Positions 17,742-27,083 of a stretch of DNA of 64,000 nt are shown here, piece by piece. Position 1 is the first letter of the stretch; each line of letters opens with the position of its first letter. The position numbers were made by a program, and so were the translations under genes. The notes beneath the pieces were generated by a model. That model saw only the letters and a program-made list of their open reading frames with translations, did no database searches and was not told where the DNA came from. This DNA is from Bacteroidota bacterium (GTDB lineage Bacteria > Bacteroidota > Bacteroidia > Chitinophagales > Chitinophagaceae): positions 1 through 64,000 of the forward strand of contig JAIUNW010000007.1 of assembly GCA_020161535.1 (NCBI GenBank). The letters run 5' to 3'.

Positions 17742-18858
17742 TGAAAGCCGTGTTTATAAACCGGGGCTGAATAATCGCACTGTCTTTGAGTTGCTGAATA
17801 CCTTCGTATACGATCACATCACCTGGTTGCAATCCGCTGGCCACCAGCAAATACTGGTTCATGCGGCCGCGGGTGGTTATATTTTTCATTTTGACCATGT
17901 TCTGTTTGTCAACCACAAAAACATAGTTCTTATCCTGTATCTCGAACACTGATTTCTGTGGCACCAGTATCACATCGTCGGCTTCTTTGGTCAGCGTCAC
18001 TTTGCCGGTTGCGCCGTGCTTGAGCATTTTATCGGGGTTGGCAAACCGGGCACGAAAAGCAATGGAACCGGTCTTTTCATCAAAGATGCTTTCCATGGTT
18101 TCCACTTTTCCTTTTTGCGCATACACACTACCATCCGCCAGCGTGAGTGTTAACTCATCCAGTTTGGGCTTATGCGCGTCATCGGCCTTCATGAACTGCA
18201 GGTATTCATTTTCACTGACGGCGAAATAAGCATACACGGCATCGAGGTTTGAAATGGTGGTCAGCAAACTACCCTCGTCTACCAGGCTACCGACTTTATA
18301 CGGAATACGATCGATGACGCCATCAAAAGGCGAGCGTATAAACGTATAAGAAAGTCGGATACGCGCGTTGTCGAGATGGCTTTTTGCGTCGAGCACTTTC
18401 GATTCGGCGGTTCTCACTTTGGCTGCAGCCAGTTTCAATTCAGACTTGGATATGATGTTTTTGTCCACCAGTTTTTCGACACGCTCTTGTTCCAGCCGAG
18501 CGGTTTCCACTTCGGCTTCGGCACTGCTTACTTGCGCAGATGCCTGCGACAATTGGTTACGATATTCGGCATCGTTAAGTTGAAAAAGGGGTTGTCCCTT
18601 TTTCACCATTTTTCCTTCGTCAACCCATATTTTGTCTATGAAACCAGGCGCTTTGGCGCGTATTTCCACATTTTGTACGGCCTGTATATCAGCTACATAC
18701 GATTTGTGAAGTAAGGTATCAAGTTTTTTTACGGTGATTACGGGGAGTTTGGCCTTTTCTGTCTTTGGTGCGTCTGAGTTACCTTTTGCATTACAACCAA
18801 CCACGGTTGAAACAACGGCGCACACCATAACCAGGAGATAGTTTTTTTTTAATGTCAT
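17734..18858 (-). CDS. RND efflux periplasmic adaptor (membrane fusion protein)
   Basis: A 374-residue lipoprotein with signal LLVMVCAVVSTVVGC. The order of a membrane fusion protein is visible: first lipoyl half (NVEIRAKAPGFIDKIWVDEG), alpha-hairpin (SAEAEVETARLEQERVEKL), second lipoyl half (FIRSPFDGVIDRIPYKVGS), beta-barrel and membrane-proximal domain ending with VASGLQPGDVIVYEG. It joins the inner membrane pump to the outer membrane channel. First gene of the three-gene efflux operon; no regulator gene lies next to it. Confidence 0.95.
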   Translation of the reverse strand: MTLKKNYLLVMVCAVVSTVVGCNAKGNSDAPKTEKAKLPVITVKKLDTLLHKSYVADIQAVQNVEIRAKAPGFIDKIWVDEGKMVKKGQPLFQLNDAEYRNQLSQASAQVSSAEAEVETARLEQERVEKLVDKNIISKSELKLAAAKVRTAESKVLDAKSHLDNARIRLSYTFIRSPFDGVIDRIPYKVGSLVDEGSLLTTISNLDAVYAYFAVSENEYLQFMKADDAHKPKLDELTLTLADGSVYAQKGKVETMESIFDEKTGSIAFRARFANPDKMLKHGATGKVTLTKEADDVILVPQKSVFEIQDKNYVFVVDKQNMVKMKNITTRGRMNQYLLVASGLQPGDVIVYEGIQQLKDSAIIQPRFINTAFND

Positions 18859-18929
18859 GGTAAATGCAAAATTACCACAAAGCCGGTGGTGCCTGACAGC
18901 GACCAGATTAGAATGGCATTAAAAGAAAA

Positions 18930-21350
18930 TTAGTCTGTCCGTATGCTGTTAACCGGGTTTTGCATGGCTGCTTTAAAGGTATTAAATGCCATCGTAACAG
19001 CAGCAATGACCAAGGCTACCATTGCCACTACCAAAAATTGCCAAACCGTTAAGTTTATCCTAAAAGGAAATTTCTGCAGCCAGTTATGCATCATCATCCA
19101 CGATATCGGCAGGGCGATAATGATGGCAATGGTTACCAGTTTAAGAAACGACACCGACACCAACCAAGACAATTGCCATACACCCGCACCCAACACTTTT
19201 CGTATGCCGATTTCTTTCATGCGCTGCCGGGTTACCTGCATCACCATCGCCAACAGCCCCGTGCAACTCAGCACAATGGCCAGTAGTGCTGCAATGCTAA
19301 ACAATTGCGACATGGTCTTCTCCTGTACATACCATTTCTGGATATTTTCTTCAATAAAACTTCCTTTGAAATCAGCATCGGGTTCCAAAATTTTCATTTC
19401 TTTTTCAACCGCCGCCATGGTCTGTTTCGCCCGCTGGTCGCTGGTTTTGACCAGGGCATAATCGATCGTTGCCTGCGGATCAAGTATAACCGTCAGCGGT
19501 GCTGCTTCTTCGTGCATGCTGTACAAATGAAAATCTTTGAAAACGCCGGCTACCTGCCAACGGGGTTGCGCACTGTCCACCAACAGGCTTCGGCCTACCA
19601 CCGACTCACCGCCGAATTGTTTGGCCGCCGAAGCAGACATCAATACGGTGTAATTGGTATCCACGCCATAGCCCGTCTCCAGGTCGCGGCCCGCCAACAA
19701 TGTCAGGCCCAGGGTCTTTGCGTAGTCATAATCGGCCTCCACCATATCGGTATTAATCTGTTTGCCTTCAAATCCAAAGGCACTTCTGCTTCTTGAGCTG
19801 CCGCCATCGCGACCCCGCCCAACATTCACGCTGCTACCGGTTACCGAAATAACGCCCGGTTCATTGGCCAGTCGTTGCCGCAACTTGGTGACCGTTGATT
19901 TGCCGTTCTTTCCATTTTGCAAAGGCACACTGATTACATAACTACGATCCATGCCCATGTCGGCCGACTGCAAATACTGGAACTGATTGTATACAACCAT
20001 TGTGCAGGAGATCATGATACAGGCAATCACAAACTGAAATACCATCAATCCGTTGCGCAGGCGATGCTTACCCGATTGCAAAATTTTTCCTTTTAAAGAA
20101 TCAACTACTTCAAATCGCGCCATGACCCACGAAGGATAACCGCCGGCAATCAACGACACCAGCAACAGCAGCCCAACCGATCCCGCAATAAAGGCAGGGT
20201 GCAAAAAAGCGCGACCCAATTTCTCGGTCAGCATGCCATTTGCTTGTAACTGATCGATCAGGAAATACAAACCCAGCAACGAGAACAAAAAGGCAATGGC
20301 ACATACGATAAAACTTTCCACCCATAATTGTGACACCAGGTTTGCCTGGCCTGCACCCAAACATTTTCGCACCCCAATTTCTTTAGATCGCAAGAAAGCT
20401 TGCGCCAGGTTGATATTGATAAAATTGAAACAGGCAATCAGGATAATCATCATACCGATAGCGGCCACAATCAATAGCTCACTATAACTCAAGGCGCCAG
20501 GGTTTAATTTTTTGGCAAAATGCAATTGCGGCACCGGCTGCAACAGTGTAACAAACTCATCCCCGTTTTTGTCTTTCAGGGCTTTCTGCTCTTGCAGAGA
20601 ATGATAAGTTTCGGCACGATCCGATTTGTTGAAGCGCCTGAATTGCGCTTCCGCCGTTTTTTGGTCAACACCAGGCCGCAGCATTACAAATACCTGGTGG
20701 TTCTGGTGATTCCAATTGTCTTTTAAGTTAGCATACCCTGCTACTGTTTCAATACGCGCCAGTGCACCAAATTGCAAACTCGACTGTTGGGGTGGGTCTT
20801 CCAGGATGGCTGTCACTATATGCGACTGCATGTTTTCGCCGTCAGACAGCAGGATGTTTTTGCCGATGGCGTTGTCGTTGCCAAATATTTTTTTTGCTGT
20901 TGATGCAGTGAGGGCCAGTCCGTTGACCTGTTGCAATGAGTTGTGCAGATTACCGGCCTTGGTTTTGTAATCAAACATGGAAGCAAAACCGGTATCTACG
21001 AGCAGCACATGCAGGTTGTATTCTTTGTTGTTATAGCGTGCATTGCCCGCACCTTCGAGGTAGCGCGACATAGCAGCGACGGATGAAATGTTTTTTTGGT
21101 ACGCGGGGCCGGCCGGATAAGCAAAGGTGGTGCTGTACTGATCACCATTGGCGGTGTGCACCAGGTCGTACACTTCATACAAACGATCGCCATTTTTATG
21201 AAACTTATCAAAACCCAACATGTAAATAACAACGCCCAATACGGCCAGGCCAATGGTGAAGCCGAGTACGAGTCCGCCAGTATTAATGGCTGTATTAAAC
21301 TTATACCGTTTCAGGTTTCTCCAGGCTGTTTTGAAAAATAGGGCGTTCAT
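18930..21350 (-). CDS. MacB-like ABC transporter permease, orphan (1 of 3)
   Basis: An 806-residue FtsX/MacB-type permease read from the ATG at 21350 (MNALFFKTAWRNLKRYKFNT); an upstream in-frame ATG would add nine unlikely residues. Layout: TM1 near residue 20, a periplasmic MacB_PCD domain, three TMs near 280-420, a middle TM (LMVFQFVIACIMISCTMVVY), a second periplasmic domain, and three C-terminal TMs. The coupling motif GIRKVLGAGVWQL lies before the last TM group, and EIGVRKCLGAGQ before the second. No ATPase or adaptor gene lies nearby, so it must pair with an ATPase encoded elsewhere. Proteins of this kind are abundant in Chitinophagaceae; the cargo is unknown. Confidence 0.9.
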   Translation of the reverse strand: MNALFFKTAWRNLKRYKFNTAINTGGLVLGFTIGLAVLGVVIYMLGFDKFHKNGDRLYEVYDLVHTANGDQYSTTFAYPAGPAYQKNISSVAAMSRYLEGAGNARYNNKEYNLHVLLVDTGFASMFDYKTKAGNLHNSLQQVNGLALTASTAKKIFGNDNAIGKNILLSDGENMQSHIVTAILEDPPQQSSLQFGALARIETVAGYANLKDNWNHQNHQVFVMLRPGVDQKTAEAQFRRFNKSDRAETYHSLQEQKALKDKNGDEFVTLLQPVPQLHFAKKLNPGALSYSELLIVAAIGMMIILIACFNFININLAQAFLRSKEIGVRKCLGAGQANLVSQLWVESFIVCAIAFLFSLLGLYFLIDQLQANGMLTEKLGRAFLHPAFIAGSVGLLLLVSLIAGGYPSWVMARFEVVDSLKGKILQSGKHRLRNGLMVFQFVIACIMISCTMVVYNQFQYLQSADMGMDRSYVISVPLQNGKNGKSTVTKLRQRLANEPGVISVTGSSVNVGRGRDGGSSRSRSAFGFEGKQINTDMVEADYDYAKTLGLTLLAGRDLETGYGVDTNYTVLMSASAAKQFGGESVVGRSLLVDSAQPRWQVAGVFKDFHLYSMHEEAAPLTVILDPQATIDYALVKTSDQRAKQTMAAVEKEMKILEPDADFKGSFIEENIQKWYVQEKTMSQLFSIAALLAIVLSCTGLLAMVMQVTRQRMKEIGIRKVLGAGVWQLSWLVSVSFLKLVTIAIIIALPISWMMMHNWLQKFPFRINLTVWQFLVVAMVALVIAAVTMAFNTFKAAMQNPVNSIRTD

Positions 21351-21505
21351 GTCGCAAATTTGGGGATGGTGAGCCAATGGCGGGCCAAATTTATTTCGTG
21401 TTGACTATCAATGTCTCGCAAATCCAGCCGAGGTTCCGGGTGTTCGCTTTTGATACGGTACCGTTCGCTAATGGATGGCCGCCAGTTTGTACCTTTGCGC
21501 CGACG

Positions 21506-22237
21506 ATGGCAAGAAAATTTGTAATTGGTGATATACACGGTGCCTTAAAAGCACTCGAAGATTTGTTGGAGAAAATAGCACCCACGGCCGACGATCAATT
21601 GATCTTTCTGGGCGACCTGGCCGATGGCTGGCCGGAGACAGCCGCCCTTATTCGCTACTGCATTCAACTCGAACAGCAATTCAATACTGTCTTCATCATG
21701 GGCAACCACGATTCCTGGTGCGAAGGCTGGTTACAAGGTTCGCATGCCGCCGATATGTGGCTGGCGCATGGCGGCAAAGCAAGCATGGAAAGTTATGCAT
21801 CCATTGGTCCGGAAGAACGAATTGCCCACCTGCATTTTTTACAGCGGATGTTGCCCTATTTTGTTGACCAGCAAAATCGGTTGTACATACATGCGGGCTT
21901 TACTTCGCGAAATGGACCCGCAGCAGAAAGCTATCCAACGAACTTTTATTGGGATAGGTCACTATGGGAAATGGCCGTTTGCCTGGATCCAACCATACCG
22001 AAAGATTCTCCTTTTTATCCCAAAAGGCTGACGCATTTTACCGAGATCTATGTGGGCCATACCCCTACCCTCAATTACAAAAGTAGTCTGCCCATGCGTG
22101 GTGGCAATGTTTGGAATGTAGATACGGGCGCTGCATTCAATGGCCCCCTTACGGCGATGGAAGTAAGCAGCAAAACGATTTATCAAAGCCGCCCCGTGCC
22201 CGACTATTATCCAGGCATACAGGGACGAACAAAATGA
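21506..22237 (+). CDS. Calcineurin-like metallophosphoesterase (Ser/Thr protein phosphatase type)
   Basis: A 243-residue protein read from the ATG at 21506; a TACCTTTG box sits about 10 bases upstream, so the longer frame from 21377 is not likely. It carries the metallophosphatase motifs in order: VIGDIHGALKALEDLL (GDxHG), IFLGDLADGWPE (GDxxDxG-like), FIMGNHDSWCEG (GNHD), LYIHAGF and YVGHTPT. These ligands bind two metal ions for phosphoester cleavage. Bacterial relatives include PrpA-type protein phosphatases and Ap4A hydrolases. It ends convergently ten bases from the FHA gene of the kinase locus, but on the opposite strand, so a link with that locus is only suggestive. Confidence 0.85.
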   Translation: MARKFVIGDIHGALKALEDLLEKIAPTADDQLIFLGDLADGWPETAALIRYCIQLEQQFNTVFIMGNHDSWCEGWLQGSHAADMWLAHGGKASMESYASIGPEERIAHLHFLQRMLPYFVDQQNRLYIHAGFTSRNGPAAESYPTNFYWDRSLWEMAVCLDPTIPKDSPFYPKRLTHFTEIYVGHTPTLNYKSSLPMRGGNVWNVDTGAAFNGPLTAMEVSSKTIYQSRPVPDYYPGIQGRTK

Positions 22238-22246
22238 AGTCGTTCA

Positions 22247-23032
22247 CTATGCTTGCATAAAAACAAGTACCGCTTCGCCACCCAATGCAATCTGGTCGCC
22301 ATCGTGTAACTCGTGTGGCACGCCTTCAATGCTGAGTTGCTTCACTTTCTCATCGCGCGTGAATACTTTCAGTTTATTGCCGCTTTCGGGCAAGCCGCCT
22401 TTATCGGGATACAAAAAATATTTTTTAAACCTTGCATCAAAACAGATCATTGCGTGGTTGCGGCTCACCTGCAAATTTGCTTTTCCTTTCTCCTGGTCGA
22501 ACCCAGGTTCATCTGCGCCCACAAAAACAATATCGTTGGGATGAATGCGGCCACTGGCCAATCGCGGTTCGCGGCTGCGACCAATATAATATTTCAACTG
22601 CCTGCCGGGATCAAGGGCATATTCGTTGTGTTCGGTTTGGCCCGAAAGGGTACGGATGATGGCTGTGCTGCCTGCCGTTGATAGCAGGTGTTGTGGCCGA
22701 ACGATGTCTAAGGCCAACTGTTCTTGCACGATCAGCCCCTCGGCGAAATCTGCTTCCACGATGGAGATATCCAAAAACCAACCGCGCGACAAGTTGATAT
22801 AGTGATTCAGCAAATGCCGCTCGAGAATGGCCTCTTTGAAATGTCCTGGTTTGTCTAAAAACAACGCAACCTGTACCAGGTTCGCCTCCTGCATGTCTTT
22901 GCAGCGAATGAACAAACGAAGGCCATCAATCACTGCTGCCTTTTCATCCACAAAAGGCTGCAAAGAACGAAGAATGAATCGCAATACAGCATCGCGGTAA
23001 CCTGCCGCAGCAGGGATCAGGGTTGATTTCAT
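22247..23032 (-). CDS. FHA-domain protein, last gene of the kinase/SEDS-PBP locus
   Basis: A 261-residue protein read from the ATG at 23032; an ATG at 23059 that overlaps the fusion gene is a possible alternative. The C-terminal third is an FHA phosphothreonine-binding domain: YYIGRSREPR (the GR-S motif), LQVSRNHAMICFD (SxxH) and HDGDQIALGGEAVLVF at the end. The N-terminal part (about 1-130) is alpha/beta, with LRLFIRCKDMQEANLVQVAL, and has the general layout of the N-terminal domain of actinobacterial FhaA; that comparison is by eye. It would bind a phosphorylated partner made by the kinase encoded two genes upstream. Confidence 0.85.
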   Translation of the reverse strand: MKSTLIPAAAGYRDAVLRFILRSLQPFVDEKAAVIDGLRLFIRCKDMQEANLVQVALFLDKPGHFKEAILERHLLNHYINLSRGWFLDISIVEADFAEGLIVQEQLALDIVRPQHLLSTAGSTAIIRTLSGQTEHNEYALDPGRQLKYYIGRSREPRLASGRIHPNDIVFVGADEPGFDQEKGKANLQVSRNHAMICFDARFKKYFLYPDKGGLPESGNKLKVFTRDEKVKQLSIEGVPHELHDGDQIALGGEAVLVFMQA

Positions 23033-23039
23033 GGTGGTA

Positions 23040-26000
23040 TTATTGAAAAGATTCAACATAATTTCTTTTTTGTAAAATATGGGCAACGGTATTGCCAACG
23101 ATCACAGCATTGGCCGAACTCAGGCCTTCTTCAATTCGTATACAGGTGACGGTGGCTGATGCTTTGCCGGGAACAGGTGCAAAAAATACATACCAGCCAT
23201 CGGCGGTCTTCTCACCTTTTACCATGCGTTCAGGTGTGCCTGACTTTCCCGCCACTTTCAAGCCCTTGATTTTAGAACGGCCACCGGGATTGGATTGTTC
23301 AATCATGAATTTGCGCAATAAGCTGGCATAACTGCTATCGTTGGCGAGTGGTACAGTGTTGGATGCAGGTGTTTTTTGCCCCGCCACCGTGCTGGTGTAT
23401 CGCGATTGGTGCAAGGTTCCATTCATCGCGATGGCCGATGCCATCCTGGCCATCGATACCGGCGTGGCCGTGAGCGTACCCTGGCCCCATGCCAGCCCGG
23501 AGAAATCACTGAGGTACCTTTTCTTGCGACCGAAATTAGCCGGGTTATTAAACAAGCGACGATCGTGGTTCAAAGTGGTTTCGCGCCAATTGGCAAGGGC
23601 CTTGCCGGTTTTTTCGGGATCTAACGTTGGCGTATAGTCGAAGCCGCCGAGTTGGTTAATGCGCATGCCGGTACCGAGGTACAATTTCGCCATTTCTTCT
23701 TCCAGGTCGTGTTCATTGGCCATGCGGATGAAGAAGATATTGCTCGACTTCACAATGGCTTCGCGCATGTCAACAAAAGGCACCATGGGCACATAGGGTT
23801 CCTGTTCCCGCGCATTGTCGCGGAAAATTTCCGATCGGGAAATGTCGCGGTATTTTTCATTGGCGGCGTCCATGCCCAATTTATTCAGTGCAGCCATCGC
23901 CGTAACAATCTTGGCAGTAGAGCCAGGTTGGGTGGCATAGGTCATACCGAGGTCGCGTTCGGCAACGGGAAAGGTCAAATGGCGGCGCTCCCGGTCGGGC
24001 AGTTCCAACAACTCGGGCCTTTGCAGATCAGGCAACGGATACATGGCCGATGCCAACAGATCGCCGCTACCCGCATCCAGCACCACCACGGCAATACGCT
24101 TTGTATTGAAGGCCGACCGCGCCAGGCTGTCTTGAATTTCTTTCTGCAAGCCCGCGTCTACTGTCAGTTGTACGTTACGCGGTGCATCAATAATTTTTCG
24201 GATGGCTGCGTTGGAGGAATCGATGCCATTTTTGAGCGCATCCGTCAGCGCGGTGTAATCATAACGGACAAGCTCAACCGCTTTTGCCACCGGTTTGGTA
24301 AATCGATCGGGCCGGTATTCCATGGCCAGTTGTTCCTGCTTTACCGGGTTGGTCTCAAATCCGCGCAATGCACTTAGGTGACGCGCCTCCGCGAAGTACC
24401 CGTTTTGCTGGGCCCAGAACAGGCGGGTATTGTAATCGCCCGTCCAATAAAACAGATCGGCACCAAAAGGATATATTCTTTTCTTTTTGCTTTGCAAGCT
24501 GGCTTGCAAACGAAGTGGGTCCAACCCGGCAGCGAGCAGACTATCCCTGTTTTTAGTCAACTGTTCAATATGGCTGCTGGCGATGGGCAGGCCCTTGCGA
24601 TCTAGAATATCGCCGGCTGCAATAAAATCAGCCAGTTTATCAATGCGCGGATTGTAACTATAAATCGGCATGCCGTTGCGGTTCACCACGCGGCTCTGTT
24701 GCACGAGGTAGGCATCGCGGTCTTTCACCTGGATGAAAAAAAGTTTCACCAGTACCACCACAAACCCCAGCATCATGCCGGTGATGGCTGCGCTCAAAAC
24801 ACCATCATAGTGCTTGCTGATATGTTCCTGTTGTACAGGTGCTGCCGGTTGGGCTGAAACACCTGCTACTATGCCGAGTGCACAACAGTTGATGATGAGT
24901 GATATTTTTCCATAGCTCAGAAAAGGAACGGCCAATCCGGTGAGGGGCAGCAAGCCGATGGAACCACAGGCCATCAACAATATTTGTATGCCGGTTGCAA
25001 TCGCAATACCCGTGCACAAATAAAAACTAAATGATTGTCCCGACCGCCGCGCCTGTAATACAATTCGGTGCAACAACATCGCCATCAAACAAAAAACCAT
25101 GAACAAACCAATCCAACCCATCTCTTCTCCAATACTGGGCAAGATCATATCGGTATGCGCTGCAGGCATGGTATTCGGAAATCCTTTGCCGATGCCCTGC
25201 CCTTTCCAACCACCTGCACTGAGTGTCCAGTATCCATGTGCCAGGTGATCGCCCCCATACACATCGTTGTTCCAGGGTTGCAACCACATCGCTTTGCGAT
25301 CGGCCAATCGATTACCAATGCCCGGCAAGCGATCACCAAAAGCAAAGGCAGCCATCACCAGTAGTATCAACACAGGTGCTTCTGTTAACACCGCGAGCCG
25401 ACCATACCAGTTCACCGACCTGGCGGCGCCCATCAGCACCAAGGCAACCACCGTAGCAATAAAGGCGATGGCCGTGGCCACCAGACCCGGCAGAAATGCC
25501 AGCAAGATGCCGTAGAGCGTGGCAGCACCCAACATCAATAATAAATTGCCGCGGGCAATGCTGTAAAACACAAGGAAACTGAAACAGACAACGAGCGCCG
25601 GGCCCATATCGCCCATCAATAAATACAAAGCCAGCAACAAAGCAACGCCGGCCATCAACAGAAAACTCAGCCCGAAACGGTTACGGCTATCTGAAATATG
25701 CCGGAGATTGTTTTCATTGGCGGCGAAGAAGCCTGCCATAAAAATCAGTAACAGGTATTTGGTAATTTCACTCGGCTGAAAAAGGATGCCGGCGATTTGC
25801 AGGTTCACTTTCACGCCACTGCCTTCTGGGCCTGTACCGAACAACAAAGTAACAATAGCCAATAACAGTGCAGCCACCAGCCAGGTAAAACCCTTCAGGC
25901 CAAAAACTTCGCGGCGACGATAATTGAACAAGGCATCATACCACCAACGGGTATACAATTTGCCTGGTTTTGTGCTGGCCAACAGGCCAAAGCCCAATAG

Positions 26001-27083
26001 GCCGACGAGTAATCCCTGCAGTGTTTGAAAACTAAGAAAGGTATCGGTCAGCGGATGCTGGATACACAATAACATCAGCAGTGAAATGCCACTCAGCAAC
26101 AAAAGGATGGGTAGCAAAAAAGGGTCGATCAACAATTTTCTAACCTGCAGATAGGTTTGCAACAGCAGGAAAGCCGCAAGGGTGATCCACAATATCATCC
26201 AGTAATTGCGACTAAAAGTATCGGGCGTACGAACCAGTAACACATTGTCTTCTTTGATCTGGCTGAAACCAATGCTGCCGATCAAACGCATGCGATGTGG
26301 TTGCATGCGGAATAAAAAGGAACGGTCTTCCGTTAAAGAAGCCGTTCCCTGCCGGGTTCCGAATTCAAATCCTGGTTTCAGGGGCAATACGCTGTAACCG
26401 CTGTCCACCGATAAACCATTGAAACGGAACCTTCCCTCTCCATCCGTCCTCGAGTACATCGGTAAAGGCGGCTCCTCTTCACCAGCAATATGTTCACGCA
26501 GTTCTACCAGCACGCCCTTAACGGGATTGCCTTCGTATTCAATTTTCCCTTGGATGGATAATTTTCCCTTGCCAATGCTCACCACCGAGCCGTATGCCGG
26601 CGGCTGAACCAACTCACGGTTATACACAACCGAATCAAAGCCCAGCCTTTGCCGCGAGGCAAGCAATCTCTCCCGGTAATCAATTCCCGTACCAGCCGGG
26701 TTCCAGGCGGTGGGTACGGCTATCTGCCATCTCTTTTTATTGAGTTCGCCCAGGTTGGCCGGTGCGCCATTTGCATTCAGTTTCGCCACCAATGAATCGG
26801 TAACCAGTTGCAGGTCGCGCGGGTCGGGGAAATAATTTTCACTGGCAAGGATTTGTTTCAACCGGTTTTTGTCGATGCCTGGTTCCAGTACAATCGACCT
26901 GCGGGCAACGAGATCCGTATCGGCTTCGATCAATTTCGGTGAAAGCACTGCATAGAGCTTCACAAAAAACAATACCATCACCAGCGCACTGCCGGCGAGT
27001 AAGATCCATGATTCGAAGATTGATCCGTTGGAGGGGGTGTTGGGTTTATTGGGCACTTTTGAGGATGAATTGATCGAATGCAA
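23040..27083 (-). CDS. SEDS glycosyltransferase (RodA/FtsW) fused to a penicillin-binding transpeptidase
   Basis: A 1347-residue fusion. Residues 24-46 are a lone TM helix. Residues about 174-242 look like a carboxypeptidase-regulatory-like beta domain (LSIQGKIEYEGNPVKGVLVE). Residues about 295-745 are a SEDS polymerase with many TMs, including FQPSEITKYLLL and the extracytoplasmic loop PAAHTDMILPSIGEEMGW with Asp645 in the conserved acidic site. A TM at 765-785 and IQVKDRDAYL begin a class B PBP: ILDRKGLPIA, then the transpeptidase domain with nucleophile motif STAK (1055-1058), SSN (1113-1115) and KSGT (1280-1283). Both activities look intact, so one chain could polymerise and crosslink peptidoglycan. 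It overlaps the kinase gene by 38 bases; an internal GTG at 27056 would reduce this. Confidence 0.95.
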   Translation of the reverse strand: MHSINSSSKVPNKPNTPSNGSIFESWILLAGSALVMVLFFVKLYAVLSPKLIEADTDLVARRSIVLEPGIDKNRLKQILASENYFPDPRDLQLVTDSLVAKLNANGAPANLGELNKKRWQIAVPTAWNPAGTGIDYRERLLASRQRLGFDSVVYNRELVQPPAYGSVVSIGKGKLSIQGKIEYEGNPVKGVLVELREHIAGEEEPPLPMYSRTDGEGRFRFNGLSVDSGYSVLPLKPGFEFGTRQGTASLTEDRSFLFRMQPHRMRLIGSIGFSQIKEDNVLLVRTPDTFSRNYWMILWITLAAFLLLQTYLQVRKLLIDPFLLPILLLLSGISLLMLLCIQHPLTDTFLSFQTLQGLLVGLLGFGLLASTKPGKLYTRWWYDALFNYRRREVFGLKGFTWLVAALLLAIVTLLFGTGPEGSGVKVNLQIAGILFQPSEITKYLLLIFMAGFFAANENNLRHISDSRNRFGLSFLLMAGVALLLALYLLMGDMGPALVVCFSFLVFYSIARGNLLLMLGAATLYGILLAFLPGLVATAIAFIATVVALVLMGAARSVNWYGRLAVLTEAPVLILLVMAAFAFGDRLPGIGNRLADRKAMWLQPWNNDVYGGDHLAHGYWTLSAGGWKGQGIGKGFPNTMPAAHTDMILPSIGEEMGWIGLFMVFCLMAMLLHRIVLQARRSGQSFSFYLCTGIAIATGIQILLMACGSIGLLPLTGLAVPFLSYGKISLIINCCALGIVAGVSAQPAAPVQQEHISKHYDGVLSAAITGMMLGFVVVLVKLFFIQVKDRDAYLVQQSRVVNRNGMPIYSYNPRIDKLADFIAAGDILDRKGLPIASSHIEQLTKNRDSLLAAGLDPLRLQASLQSKKKRIYPFGADLFYWTGDYNTRLFWAQQNGYFAEARHLSALRGFETNPVKQEQLAMEYRPDRFTKPVAKAVELVRYDYTALTDALKNGIDSSNAAIRKIIDAPRNVQLTVDAGLQKEIQDSLARSAFNTKRIAVVVLDAGSGDLLASAMYPLPDLQRPELLELPDRERRHLTFPVAERDLGMTYATQPGSTAKIVTAMAALNKLGMDAANEKYRDISRSEIFRDNAREQEPYVPMVPFVDMREAIVKSSNIFFIRMANEHDLEEEMAKLYLGTGMRINQLGGFDYTPTLDPEKTGKALANWRETTLNHDRRLFNNPANFGRKKRYLSDFSGLAWGQGTLTATPVSMARMASAIAMNGTLHQSRYTSTVAGQKTPASNTVPLANDSSYASLLRKFMIEQSNPGGRSKIKGLKVAGKSGTPERMVKGEKTADGWYVFFAPVPGKASATVTCIRIEEGLSSANAVIVGNTVAHILQKRNYVESFQ

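Noticed and set aside
23652..24377. 241-residue plus-strand frame opposite the SEDS-PBP fusion
   Set aside because: Antisense shadow; rich in His and Gln as expected from complementing this gene's codons.
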